Source of the DNA: Pseudoruegeria sp. HB172150
GTDB lineage: Bacteria; Pseudomonadota; Alphaproteobacteria; Rhodobacterales; Rhodobacteraceae
Assembly (NCBI RefSeq): GCF_013184805.1
Contig: NZ_JAATNG010000002.1
Location: 434,001-498,000, forward strand
DNA length: 64,000 bases
Reading direction: 5' to 3'
The position numbers and the translations under genes were made by a program. The notes beneath the pieces were generated by a model. The model saw only the letters and a program-made list of their open reading frames with translations. It made no database searches and was not told the origin of the DNA. Below are positions 45,000 through 52,693 of this stretch, piece after piece (positions within the stretch are counted from its first letter, which is position 1; each line of letters begins with the position of its first letter).

Positions 45000-45690
45000 C
45001 GGAAAGTTCCTTGGGTTTGAGCCGGATATCCCGGTCGATCAGGTGGGCCACGTCAGCGGCGTGGTGGAAGACGCCGATCATTGCGACGCCCTGGGACTTG
45101 AGGTCGGCGAGGCGGGTGACCAAGGCCTCGCGCGCACCCACGTCCAGAGAGGCGGTCGGCTCGTCAAGGAGTAGCAGGCGCTGCGGCAGGATCAAGGCGC
45201 GTGCGAGGTTCACCTTCTGCTGCTCGCCGCCTGAGAAGGTGGTGGGATAGGCGCGCCAGAGGTCTTGCTTGACGCCGAAGGTTTTGAGCCAGTGGCAGGC
45301 TTCCTTGAGCGCATCGTCGCGGGAGTGGCCGGCGAGGCGGAGCGGTTCGGCGACGATATCCTCGGCCGGCACGCGCGGGCGGGCGGTAAGGAACTGGGTG
45401 ACAAAGCCGATCTCTGTCCGGCGCAGGTGGGCGATATCGATATCGGCCGCCTGCGCGAGGTCGATGACGCCCTCGCGGCTGTCGTACCGGATCTGGCCGG
45501 CGACGGGCAGGTAGCTGCGGTAGAGGGTGCGTAGCAGGGTGGATTTTCCGACACCGTTGGGGCCGGAGAGCAGCAGAAACTCGCCGGGAGAGACGGTGAA
45601 GGACAGGTCCTCGAAGGCCATCAGGGACTGTCCGAGGTGGTGCATCTGGAAGGTCTTGGTCAGACCTTCGACGGTGAGGATGGGAGGCAT
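44989..45690 (-). CDS. phnL: C-P lyase accessory ATP-binding protein PhnL
   Basis: 233 residues, ABC-type ATPase: Walker A GPNGVGKST, signature FSGGEQQKVNLARAL, Walker B LLLLDEPTASLD, and the PhnL-specific VTQFLTARPRVPAEDIVAEPL. In E. coli PhnL helps the PhnGHI complex attach the phosphonate to the ribose of a nucleoside triphosphate. ATG 45690 with GGGAGG is the start; earlier codons lie in phnK. Confidence 0.94.
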   Translation of the reverse strand: MPPILTVEGLTKTFQMHHLGQSLMAFEDLSFTVSPGEFLLLSGPNGVGKSTLLRTLYRSYLPVAGQIRYDSREGVIDLAQAADIDIAHLRRTEIGFVTQFLTARPRVPAEDIVAEPLRLAGHSRDDALKEACHWLKTFGVKQDLWRAYPTTFSGGEQQKVNLARALILPQRLLLLDEPTASLDVGAREALVTRLADLKSQGVAMIGVFHHAADVAHLIDRDIRLKPKELSDVA

Positions 45691-45694
45691 CTGG

Positions 45695-46495
45695 TTACAG
45701 TTTCGCGTGGACGAGTTGCTGGGTGTAGGCATGCTGCGGATCCTGGAATACCTGATCGACGAGGCCGTCCTCGACGACTTGACCGCGACGCATGACCATG
45801 ACACGGTCGGCCATGGTGCGGATGACGCCGAGGTCATGACTGACCAGTACCATGGTGATGCGACGTTCCTGTTGCAGGCGCTTGAGTGTGTCGAGCACCA
45901 GCGCCTGAACCGAGACGTCGAGACCGGTTGTCGGCTCGTCGAGCAGCAGCACCGCCGGTTCTAGTGCGATGGCCTTGGCGAGCTGGACGCGTTGCTGCAT
46001 GCCGCCGGACAGTTCAATCGGCGGGGCGTCCATGCGGGGGATCGGAAATTCGGAGGCTTCGAGGGCTGACTGCGCCTTTTCGCGGAGGACGTGGAAGCGG
46101 CGTTCCCCGGCGATCAGCAGCCGTTCGGCGACGTTTCCGGATGAGGAATGCGTCATCAGCAGGCCCTCATGCGGATTCTGGTAGACGATGCCGATCTGCC
46201 GGGCGCAGAGCATCCGGCGCTCGAACCGGTCGAGGGTGAAGAGGTTATCGGGCAGGTCCGGCAGGTCGAGGTGGTAGCTGCCGCTGTCGGGGGTTTCCTG
46301 CAGGTTCATCAGGCGGAGGAAGGTGGACTTGCCGGAGCCGCTTTCGCCGACGATGCCGAGGACCTCGCCGGGGTAGACCTGGGCGGAAACATCGTCCAGC
46401 GCCGTCACGTCGTCGTAGGTTTTCGAGATACCATTCAGGGTCATCAGCGGCCGGGTGCGGACGAGTTGCGGCGGCTGTTTTGCGAGCGCGGTCAT
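45695..46495 (-). CDS. phnK: C-P lyase accessory ATP-binding protein PhnK
   Basis: 266 residues with Walker A GESGSGKST, signature LSGGMQQRVQLAKAI, Walker B LLLDEPTTGLD, and the PhnK-like IVYQNPHEGLLMTHSSSGNVAERL. PhnK binds the PhnGHIJ core through PhnJ in E. coli. The start at 46495 overlaps the phnJ stop as ATGA. The N-terminus has about 16 residues before the usual ABC start. Confidence 0.94.
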   Translation of the reverse strand: MTALAKQPPQLVRTRPLMTLNGISKTYDDVTALDDVSAQVYPGEVLGIVGESGSGKSTFLRLMNLQETPDSGSYHLDLPDLPDNLFTLDRFERRMLCARQIGIVYQNPHEGLLMTHSSSGNVAERLLIAGERRFHVLREKAQSALEASEFPIPRMDAPPIELSGGMQQRVQLAKAIALEPAVLLLDEPTTGLDVSVQALVLDTLKRLQQERRITMVLVSHDLGVIRTMADRVMVMRRGQVVEDGLVDQVFQDPQHAYTQQLVHAKL

Positions 46496-47406
46496 TGCTG
46501 CATCTCCCCGTCCTTGTACCAGGTCTCGCCGAACTCGACCTGTTCGCCAGAGGTGCGGTCGATGGCCTTGATGCCGAGATGGCTGTCGGACACCTCGTGG
46601 GCCGCTGTGCCGTCCTCCTGCGGGATCTCGTTCATGAAGAAGCCCTTCAGGCCGGACCGGATGCAGGTGAGGTGGCCGTGATCCTCGACCTTGTACGGCA
46701 CGTCGTCGAAGACCAGCGGCTCGACGGAGGTGTGGGGCGGGACGGCGTAGATGCGCTTTTCGCGGCCCGCCGAGAGGATCGTCAGATGCTCGGCCATGTT
46801 GAGCTTCGGCACGTCCCAGCGGGGGATGGGCGACGGGGCCATGACATGGCGGCGATTGACCATCGAGGGGTAGGCGGCGCCCTGCATGATGCGCCCGGAG
46901 CGGACGATCTGTTCGTAGAGCGTCAGCCAGAGGCGGCCGTAATCTGCATCCGCATGCATCTGGCGCGCGACGGACATGTTGGGTTCCACCGGGCGCAGCG
47001 GTTCCGGGTTCGGAACCTGCAGGATCAGGATCTGGTCGGACCGCAGCTTTTCCTCGGGCACGCGGTGGCGCGACTGGATCAGCGTGGCATCGAGCGTGTC
47101 CCATGTCGCCTCTGCGCCTGAGACGCGGGTGAGGAAGCGGCGGATCGAAGCGGCGTTGACGCTGTCATCGGCGCCCTGGTCGATGACCTTCACGACGGAC
47201 GCCTTGTTGAGCAGTGTCAGCGTGACCTGCAGGCCGCCGGTGCCCCAGCCGCGTGCGATCGGCACTTCCCTGCTGGCATAGGGCATCTGGCAGCCGGGGA
47301 CGGCGACTGCCTTTATCATCTTGCGCCGCATCTCGCGCTTGGCGGATGCGTCGAGGAAGCCGTAGGAGAAGGCTTTCCAGTTTTCGGTGAGGCTGGCGAG
47401 GGTCAT
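46492..47406 (-). CDS. phnJ: PhnJ homologue (C-P lyase core subunit) lacking the canonical cysteines
   Basis: 304 residues. The first about 240 match PhnJ well: KAVAVPG with Gly38 (E. coli radical Gly32), RGWGTGGLQVT, VIDQGADDSVNA, HRVPEE, QVPNPEPLRPVEP and FGAGREKRIYAVPP-like SAGREKRIYAVPP. E. coli PhnJ then has CAICG and CSDTDYC, whose four Cys hold the iron-sulfur cluster or metal and the radical thiol. Here the aligned parts are CIRSG (248-252) and VSDSHLG (272-278): only Cys248 remains. The other Cys in the protein, Cys39, directly follows the radical glycine. No frameshift explains it. The C-terminus is also replaced. Canonical C-P lyase activity is doubtful. Confidence 0.85.
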   Translation of the reverse strand: MTLASLTENWKAFSYGFLDASAKREMRRKMIKAVAVPGCQMPYASREVPIARGWGTGGLQVTLTLLNKASVVKVIDQGADDSVNAASIRRFLTRVSGAEATWDTLDATLIQSRHRVPEEKLRSDQILILQVPNPEPLRPVEPNMSVARQMHADADYGRLWLTLYEQIVRSGRIMQGAAYPSMVNRRHVMAPSPIPRWDVPKLNMAEHLTILSAGREKRIYAVPPHTSVEPLVFDDVPYKVEDHGHLTCIRSGLKGFFMNEIPQEDGTAAHEVSDSHLGIKAIDRTSGEQVEFGETWYKDGEMQQ

Positions 47407-48476
47407 GCGGGTTCTTCGGTCTGGACGGGGGATTTGGCGGGCTCGCGTTTAGCCCTGGCCGCGCGAAGGTTGTCGAGGGCGGACTGGAAGGTCACGTAAT
47501 GCGGCAGTTTGAAGTGGATGCAGAAGCCCGAGCTTTCGACCGGTTCGGTGTGGTAGAGGAAGAATTCCTCGTTCACCGGCGAATTCTTCGGCGCGCCGGG
47601 AGCGTTGAGGTCGAGCGTGGCGCCGGCGATGACCTTGACCTCGTTCCAGCCAAGCGTGGCGCAGAATCCGATACTCAGATCCGTCTTGCCCCGCGCGGTT
47701 ACTACCTCTGCCTGCGAGGTCTTGACCCGGCCCGCCGAGAAGGTGGCGCCGCCTGGGTGCCTGACCATGACTTCGACTTCGGACAGGCGCAGTTCGTTCA
47801 CCGTAGGGTGGGCGTTGCCGTAGCCGCGCATGGCGGAATAGCCGAGCGCGAGCATGCCGCCGGTATCGGCACGTGCGAGGCTTTGCAGGCTGTGGGCGCG
47901 TTTGGCCGGGAACAGCAGCGGTTCGCGGGTTAGGTCGGGGATATCGTCCTTTTCGACCGGCTGCAGGGGCTTGTCGGCTATGAGCCCCTGCTCCTTCTGC
48001 CATTCCGCGAGGGACGGGTGCCGGGCCGGTGCCGGTTTCCTTGCTGGTTCCACCGGGGCGGGCGAGAAGGTGTCGCCCTGCAGCACGTCCGTGGCCAGCA
48101 GGCGGTGCGCGTAGTCGAGTGTCGGACCAAGGATCTGGCCGCCGGGAATGTCCTTGAAGGCGGCGGATATGCGGCGGTGGGTGAAGCCCTGGTCAGGCTC
48201 GACCACCTCGGCGATCTGCAGGCGCGGCTGGGTGGTGCGCCAGGCGCGAAGGAGCAGCAGCGCTTCGTAAAGGTCGCCGCCGGATTGTGCCAGTGCCAGG
48301 GCGGCCAGGTCGGGGGCGTAGAGGCTGGCCTCTCCCATCACGCGGTCGATAAGGGAGGGGAGCGCCGCTTCGATCTCGGCGACGGTGCCGGCATCGATGG
48401 GACCCATCTGGGCGCGGTAGAGGCGCTCCGCCTGTTCGATGGCGCGCTCGCCACCGCGGGTTGCGACATAGGCCAT
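47403..48476 (-). CDS. phnI: PhnI homologue (core subunit), divergent
   Basis: 357 residues, close to E. coli PhnI in length. Conserved parts are YVATRGGERAI, DRVMGEASLYAPDLAALAL, RRISAAFKDIPGGQILGPTLDYAHRLL and the two His of HFKLPHY (321 and 326, equivalent to the metal-binding pair in E. coli). The usual RGYGLVFG.SERKAMAM.LVDRAL segment is absent; residues 250-290 read ...DLSIGFCATLGWNEVKVIAGATLDL instead. PhnI is the nucleosidase subunit that loads the phosphonate on ribose. Its stop overlaps phnJ by four bases. Confidence 0.88.
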   Translation of the reverse strand: MAYVATRGGERAIEQAERLYRAQMGPIDAGTVAEIEAALPSLIDRVMGEASLYAPDLAALALAQSGGDLYEALLLLRAWRTTQPRLQIAEVVEPDQGFTHRRISAAFKDIPGGQILGPTLDYAHRLLATDVLQGDTFSPAPVEPARKPAPARHPSLAEWQKEQGLIADKPLQPVEKDDIPDLTREPLLFPAKRAHSLQSLARADTGGMLALGYSAMRGYGNAHPTVNELRLSEVEVMVRHPGGATFSAGRVKTSQAEVVTARGKTDLSIGFCATLGWNEVKVIAGATLDLNAPGAPKNSPVNEEFFLYHTEPVESSGFCIHFKLPHYVTFQSALDNLRAARAKREPAKSPVQTEEPA

Positions 48477-48480
48477 GCGG

Positions 48481-49023
48481 TCAGCCTTCCGTAACTAGAG
48501 TGGAGCGGGGGATGGCGACGAGGCGGCGGCCATCCACGAAGATCAGTTCGATGCCCAGCGGGTAGCGGCAGAGGCCAGCGCGTACGCGCCAGATCGCGGG
48601 GTGCAGGTTGCCAATTGCGATGGTGGCGCTGCCGGGGGTGCCGGGGCCGGAAAGGGTGATCTGCGGCCCGGTGTCCAGTGAGGCGGGGACGGTCACGGTG
48701 GCGCCCTGGTCGGGGTAGAGCTGCGAACCGGCAGTGACGCGGGCGAGGTGGTCGATGGCCTCTTCGCTGTCGAGCGACATCAGCAGATGGTCGGCGAGTT
48801 CCGGTGGGACTAGCGTGGCACCTGTGGTCTTCAGCGTGGCGGCAAGTTCGGGGTCGTCGGCGAAGGCGCGGCATTCGCGGTCGATCAGGGCGAGGGCGAC
48901 CGGCAGAAGGCCCGGTTCCGGCATTTCGTGGATCGTGCCGGGGCGCGAGAGGGCGTTGAGGAGCGCGGAGAAGGTGGCGTTGTCGCGGTGTTCCTCGGCG
49001 TCGGGTTCGGGAGTGGTGAGCAT
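48481..49023 (-). CDS. phnH: C-P lyase core subunit PhnH
   Basis: 180 residues. The family marks are FSALLNALSRPGTIHEMP near the N-terminus, GPGTPGSATIAI and the C-terminal YPLGIELIFVDGRRLVAIPRST. PhnH is a structural member of the PhnGHIJ core. It starts at ATG 49023, whose first base also ends phnG. Confidence 0.91.
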   Translation of the reverse strand: MLTTPEPDAEEHRDNATFSALLNALSRPGTIHEMPEPGLLPVALALIDRECRAFADDPELAATLKTTGATLVPPELADHLLMSLDSEEAIDHLARVTAGSQLYPDQGATVTVPASLDTGPQITLSGPGTPGSATIAIGNLHPAIWRVRAGLCRYPLGIELIFVDGRRLVAIPRSTLVTEG

Positions 49024-49466
49024 CAGAAGGTTTCCATGTCGACGCGCGTCGCTTCGATATTGCGAAGGGTGTCGCGGTCTTCTTCGGCCTGGGTGGCGGC
49101 CATGCGGGCAACGAAGGCGGTAAGGCTGTCGGTTTCGATCCCGGCGGTGAGGGCAGCGTCGATCAGCGCCATCGCCATGGCGCGTTCGAGGTCGCGGCCG
49201 ATGATCATGCCGTAGCCTTCGACGCCGTGGGCTGTGAGACGAATATGGGCTTCGGCGACAAGGACTTCGCCGAGGTGGAAATCGGTGCCTTCGACGGTGT
49301 CGCGCATCGGAAGCATGACGAGCCCGGTGCGGCTGTTGACCACCTCGATGTCACCGAGCATGGGGAGGATGGCTTCAGCCTCCCCCTTGATGGCTGTCGC
49401 ATCGGCGCGGGCGAGGACGGTCAGGCGGTCCCCGTGATCGCGCGGGGAGGTGTTTTCGTCAAACAT
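49023..49466 (-). CDS. phnG: C-P lyase core subunit PhnG
   Basis: 147 residues, like E. coli PhnG (150). RTGLVMLPMRDTVEGTDFHLGEVLVAEAHIRL and GYGMIIGRDLERAMAMALIDAAL are the family core, and ATRVDMETF replaces the usual ATRVDFFT end. PhnG pairs with PhnI in the core complex. ATG 49466 overlaps the phnF end by 8 bases; longer readings lie inside phnF. Confidence 0.9.
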   Translation of the reverse strand: MFDENTSPRDHGDRLTVLARADATAIKGEAEAILPMLGDIEVVNSRTGLVMLPMRDTVEGTDFHLGEVLVAEAHIRLTAHGVEGYGMIIGRDLERAMAMALIDAALTAGIETDSLTAFVARMAATQAEEDRDTLRNIEATRVDMETF

Positions 49467-50211
49467 CGATAGTGCCTTGCGAACTGTCGAAGAGGAAGCG
49501 GATGCGGCCGGCGACCCAGGCGGCTTCGGAATAGCCGATGGGAATGCCTTCGAGATCGACGTCGAGCTTGCACATGATGAGGACCGGCTGGTCTGCCGGC
49601 ATCTCCAGCAGGCGCGCTTCCCATTTTTCGGGCAGGCGGGCGTAGATCGACGTCTCGCGGCGGCTGTAATCGGAGATGCCGTGGTCGGCGTAGATGGCGG
49701 TGACGGATTCCTCCTTGCCGCGGCGCTCGCCCAGATCGGGGAAGCGAGCGGCGGGGTGGAAGCTTTGGCTGAGGCTGATCGGGCGACCGTCGGCATGGCC
49801 GCGGCGCTGGATACAATGGACTGCCGTGCCGGTGTTGACGGCCAGTGCCTCGGCCACGTCGGGCCGAGCCTCGACGATATCTTCGGTGATCGACTCACCG
49901 CCGGGGCGGACGCCTTGCGACAACATGTTCTCGCGGTAGCGCGTGCGGCTGCCGATGCGGTAGGTGATCTTGGGCAGACCGCGCACGAAGGTGCCGCGTC
50001 CCTGCTCAACGCTCAGCACGCCTTCTGCCGCGAGCGCGGCGACGGCGCGGCGCAGCGAGTGGCGGCCGACGCCGATCTCGCGCTGCATCTGCGGTTCTGG
50101 GGGGAGCTTATCGCCCTCGGCCAGCGCCGCATTGGCAATGCTCTCCACGATCCAGTCGCGGGCCCGTTCCCAGTTGCTGGTTCCAGACAAGATACTCTCC
50201 GGCTGATTCAT
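49459..50211 (-). CDS. phnF: GntR/HutC family regulator PhnF
   Basis: 250 residues: a winged helix-turn-helix at about 13-77 (GDKLPPEPQMQREIGVGRHSLRRAVAALAAEGVLSVEQGRGTFV) and a C-terminal UTRA ligand domain. It is the expected repressor of the phn genes. The start codon at 50211 lies inside the 14 bp box at 50206-50219, and no ribosome binding site is seen before it, so the message could be leaderless or the true start slightly different. Confidence 0.92.
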   Translation of the reverse strand: MNQPESILSGTSNWERARDWIVESIANAALAEGDKLPPEPQMQREIGVGRHSLRRAVAALAAEGVLSVEQGRGTFVRGLPKITYRIGSRTRYRENMLSQGVRPGGESITEDIVEARPDVAEALAVNTGTAVHCIQRRGHADGRPISLSQSFHPAARFPDLGERRGKEESVTAIYADHGISDYSRRETSIYARLPEKWEARLLEMPADQPVLIMCKLDVDLEGIPIGYSEAAWVAGRIRFLFDSSQGTIDV

Positions 50212-50219
50212 CCGAATGA
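50206..50219. promoter_or_regulatory. Candidate PhnF operator, phnF promoter copy
   Basis: ATTCATCCGAATGA, the exact reverse complement of the box at 42199-42212. It overlaps the phnF start codon, which suggests tight autoregulation. Confidence 0.65.
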
Positions 50220-50755
50220 CTTTTGATAGGCCGCGAATTTTTCCGCCCGATGACAGGATGGTAAAAGTGATGCGACAATCGCGGCGGCCAGGCGAACTGC
50301 TATCCGAAGATTCGAAAGACCCGGATATCACAGGCGATGTGGGTTCACGGAAACTGACGAGCAGTCAGGCCGTGGCAGTATTTCGCCGAAACGCAGTACT
50401 CGCGTCAAAACCAATACTGCAACTGCGAAATCGCGCTATAGTTGTAAATAGTGATGTCTGCGGAGCCTGGGGCCGATGGACGATGCGCGACAATGCTCCT
50501 CTCCGGGGCGGTTCGGTACTGCCGGAAATCTATCTCCGATTAATTTCTGTGCGACTGGCCCCAGCCAGCGGAATCCTTCCAACCTAAACGAGATGCCGCA
50601 GTGCAACAAAGCCATGTTGCAAATGTTTCACATGCGAAACTTGAGGTTCTGAGTTGACGACAGGTTAACCTTAACGAATTCTGGACGTGCTTGGGTGAGT
50701 TATCAACAGCAGACTCCACAACTTGTGGATAGTTTGCGAAGCATGATGGATGCGA
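50212..50755. other. Gene-free interval phnF / sugar transferase
   Basis: 544 bp, AT-richer than its surroundings, no credible gene. It holds inverted repeats GCAAC...GTTGC (about 50604-50620) and GTTTC-N6-GAAAC (50625-50640), and the palindrome AGGTTAACCT at 50662-50671 about 85 bp before the sugar transferase start. These may be regulatory sites for the exopolysaccharide gene. Confidence 0.5.
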
Positions 50756-51424
50756 ATGGAAGTGTTCGATTTCAGTGCCGTAGATAGCTCCGCCCTCGCG
50801 GAACGGAGCAAACCTTCTCGCCATTCGGCGGAGAATCGCAATTTTTTCAATACGTGCAAACGTGCGTTTGATATCGGGATGTGTATCCTTCTCATCCCAT
50901 TCTTTCTGACGGTGGCCGCTGCGCTCGTGCTGCTCAATCCCTGGCTGAACTCCGGTCCGTTGTTCTTTGTCCAGAAGCGCATGGGACGGCATTGTGAACC
51001 GTTCGGAGCGATCAAGTTCCGGTCCATGAGCGAGGCGGAGGTGATCGAGCGGTCGCCTGAATGTCCTCTTGAGGTACATCGGATCACCGTGCTTGGCCGG
51101 TTCATTCGCCGGATCCGTATCGACGAGCTGCCGCAGATCCTGAACGTGCTGCGCGGGGAGATGAGCCTGATCGGTCCCCGACCGGATTGTTACGAACATG
51201 CGGAGCACTATCTGCGCGAGGTTCCCGGTTACAGGTATCGCCACAGCGTACGGCCGGGTATCAGCGGGCTGGCACAAACCGAGGTTGGCTATGTCGAAGG
51301 ATCCAACGCGACCCGCCGCAAGGTCAGCGCCGATCTGTATTACATATCTCACACCGGGTTCCTCATGGAAGCCTGGCTGGTGTGGAGAACGCTTGCGGTG
51401 ATTCTGGGTCGGCAGGGGAACTGA
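50756..51424 (+). CDS. ExoY/WcaJ-type bacterial sugar transferase
   Basis: 222 residues. One strong hydrophobic segment (MCILLIPFFLTVAAALVLL, about 40-60) precedes the cytoplasmic catalytic part with FVQKRMGRHCEPFGAIKFRSM, RIRIDELPQILNVLRGEMSLIGPRPD and SVRPGISGLAQ, the polyprenyl-phosphate hexose-1-phosphate transferase signature. It starts exopolysaccharide repeat units at the inner membrane. ATG 50756 is preferred over 50750 because MEVFDFS then matches MFDFS of its paralogue at 52311. Confidence 0.91.
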   Translation: MEVFDFSAVDSSALAERSKPSRHSAENRNFFNTCKRAFDIGMCILLIPFFLTVAAALVLLNPWLNSGPLFFVQKRMGRHCEPFGAIKFRSMSEAEVIERSPECPLEVHRITVLGRFIRRIRIDELPQILNVLRGEMSLIGPRPDCYEHAEHYLREVPGYRYRHSVRPGISGLAQTEVGYVEGSNATRRKVSADLYYISHTGFLMEAWLVWRTLAVILGRQGN

Positions 51425-51464
51425 CCCGCCAGCAGGTAGGTTCCACGAGCGATCGTTGCGTTGC

Positions 51465-51478
51465 CCGGCTTTGGCCGG
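51465..51478 (+). terminator. Possible terminator after the first sugar transferase
   Basis: CCGGC-TTTG-GCCGG is a short 5 bp stem followed by ATTTT, 40 bp after the stop. The stem is short, so this is tentative. Confidence 0.35.
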
Positions 51479-51648
51479 ATTTTGTCGTTGAGAGACCGCC
51501 AGACTTTTCCCCGTGTTACAATGTCGAACGACCGGACGATGGATACGCTGCCCGTTTCTGTTTCGTTGTTTCGTACCGGTTCATGATGTTGGCGGTCTGC
51601 CGCGTGTTCGTCCGCATGGTGAGCGCGATCACTATCGAATTGGATAGG

Positions 51649-52311
51649 TCAGCTGCCCTTGAAGGCGCCGCAGATGAGTATTGAGCGCCAGAGGATCCAC
51701 GCTTCGAGCCCGAGGCTGGCATTGCTGATGTAATGCAGGTCGGCTTGGACCTTTCTGCGGGTTTCCTCGGTGCCGACGACGTAGCCGATCTCTGTCTGCG
51801 CCAGGCCGGTGATCCCGGGGCGGACGGAGTGGCGTTCGCGGTAGCCGGGGATATCACGCAGGTACTGTTCCGCCAGTTCGTACATGTCCGGTCGCGGGCC
51901 GATCAGGCTCATTTCGCCCCTCAGCACGTTAATCGCTTGCGGAAACTCATCGATGCGGCTGCGTCGCAGAAACCGCCCGAGGAGCGTTATCCGGTCGGTT
52001 TCCAGTGGGCTGTCGGCGGTTCGATTGCAGAAGGCCGTCTCGCGCATGCTGCGGAACTTGATCATCCGGAAGGCAGTACAGCCCTGACCCATTCTCGTCT
52101 GGCAGAAGAACAAGGGGCCGCGGTTGAGCCAGGGATTGAGGAACCAGAGAGTGGCGGCGATGGGAACTGTAGTCAGGAGGATTAGGAGGCTTCCGACGAT
52201 GTCGAAGCTGCGCTTTGCCTTCTGGTAGGAAATCGGTCGGGGCGATGGCGCGTCGGAATAGGCCGGCAGGCCCGGACAGGGTGCGGGCCCTGTATTGCTG
52301 AAGTCAAACAT
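51649..52311 (-). CDS. ExoY/WcaJ-type bacterial sugar transferase (paralogue)
   Basis: 220 residues with one N-terminal membrane segment (VGSLLILLTTVPIAATLWFL), FCQTRMGQGCTAFRMIKFRSM, RSRIDEFPQAINVLRGEMSLIGPRPD and SVRPGITGLAQTEIGYV. It is clearly a paralogue of the protein at 50756 and converges on it. ATG 52311 gives MFDFS; a longer reading lacks support. Two priming transferases suggest two polysaccharides or conditional use. Confidence 0.9.
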   Translation of the reverse strand: MFDFSNTGPAPCPGLPAYSDAPSPRPISYQKAKRSFDIVGSLLILLTTVPIAATLWFLNPWLNRGPLFFCQTRMGQGCTAFRMIKFRSMRETAFCNRTADSPLETDRITLLGRFLRRSRIDEFPQAINVLRGEMSLIGPRPDMYELAEQYLRDIPGYRERHSVRPGITGLAQTEIGYVVGTEETRRKVQADLHYISNASLGLEAWILWRSILICGAFKGS

Positions 52312-52693
52312 GTCGCTGGTGAACCCAAACTGAACTCGTGGACGCGGCAGGGACGCGTGTAGGAGACCCAACTGACAGGAGGCGTCAACATCGTGGTTAT
52401 CGAAATGATAATGGTTAACCTAATGCCGGGAACATATTGTGTCTGACGGGGCTGTCGGCGCAACGACGTTAAGGAAATTCGCCGCTGTTTTGCCTAATGA
52501 GTAGGCATGCACATTTTGGATTAACAATTTGATTCGAATAGTTAAATTGGCACAGCTGCGGTAACAGGTTGTTAGGTTCCGTTAACACGGGTGTCCTCGG
52601 GCCGCTGGGCCGGAAGCGACGTTCCCTACCGGTTCCTCACAAGGGTTTCCGTCGCCGGCGAAGAGTCCGAATGGTAATCGGGGCTCATATTCC
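52312..52693. other. Gene-free interval sugar transferase / RTX glycosidase
   Basis: 382 bp. It contains GGTTAACC at 52413-52420, read on the minus strand as TTAACCAT, which resembles a CtrA half-site, and the inverted repeat TGCCT-N7-AGGCA at 52491-52507. Several further TTAAC words lie at 52520-52590. It probably carries the promoter of the minus-strand sugar transferase and the end of the RTX gene transcript. Confidence 0.5.

Noticed and set aside
46567-46689. Frameshift as the reason for missing PhnJ cysteines
   Set aside because: The other two forward readings of this stretch on the coding strand give a stop or no Cys at all, and the Ser-Asp and Glu-Ile landmarks of the family remain in the annotated frame.
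45695-47104. A 469-residue open frame covering phnK and part of phnJ
   Set aside because: The first about 200 residues are an Arg/Pro-rich antisense-like reading of phnJ in another frame; PhnK starts at 46495 with an ATGA overlap.
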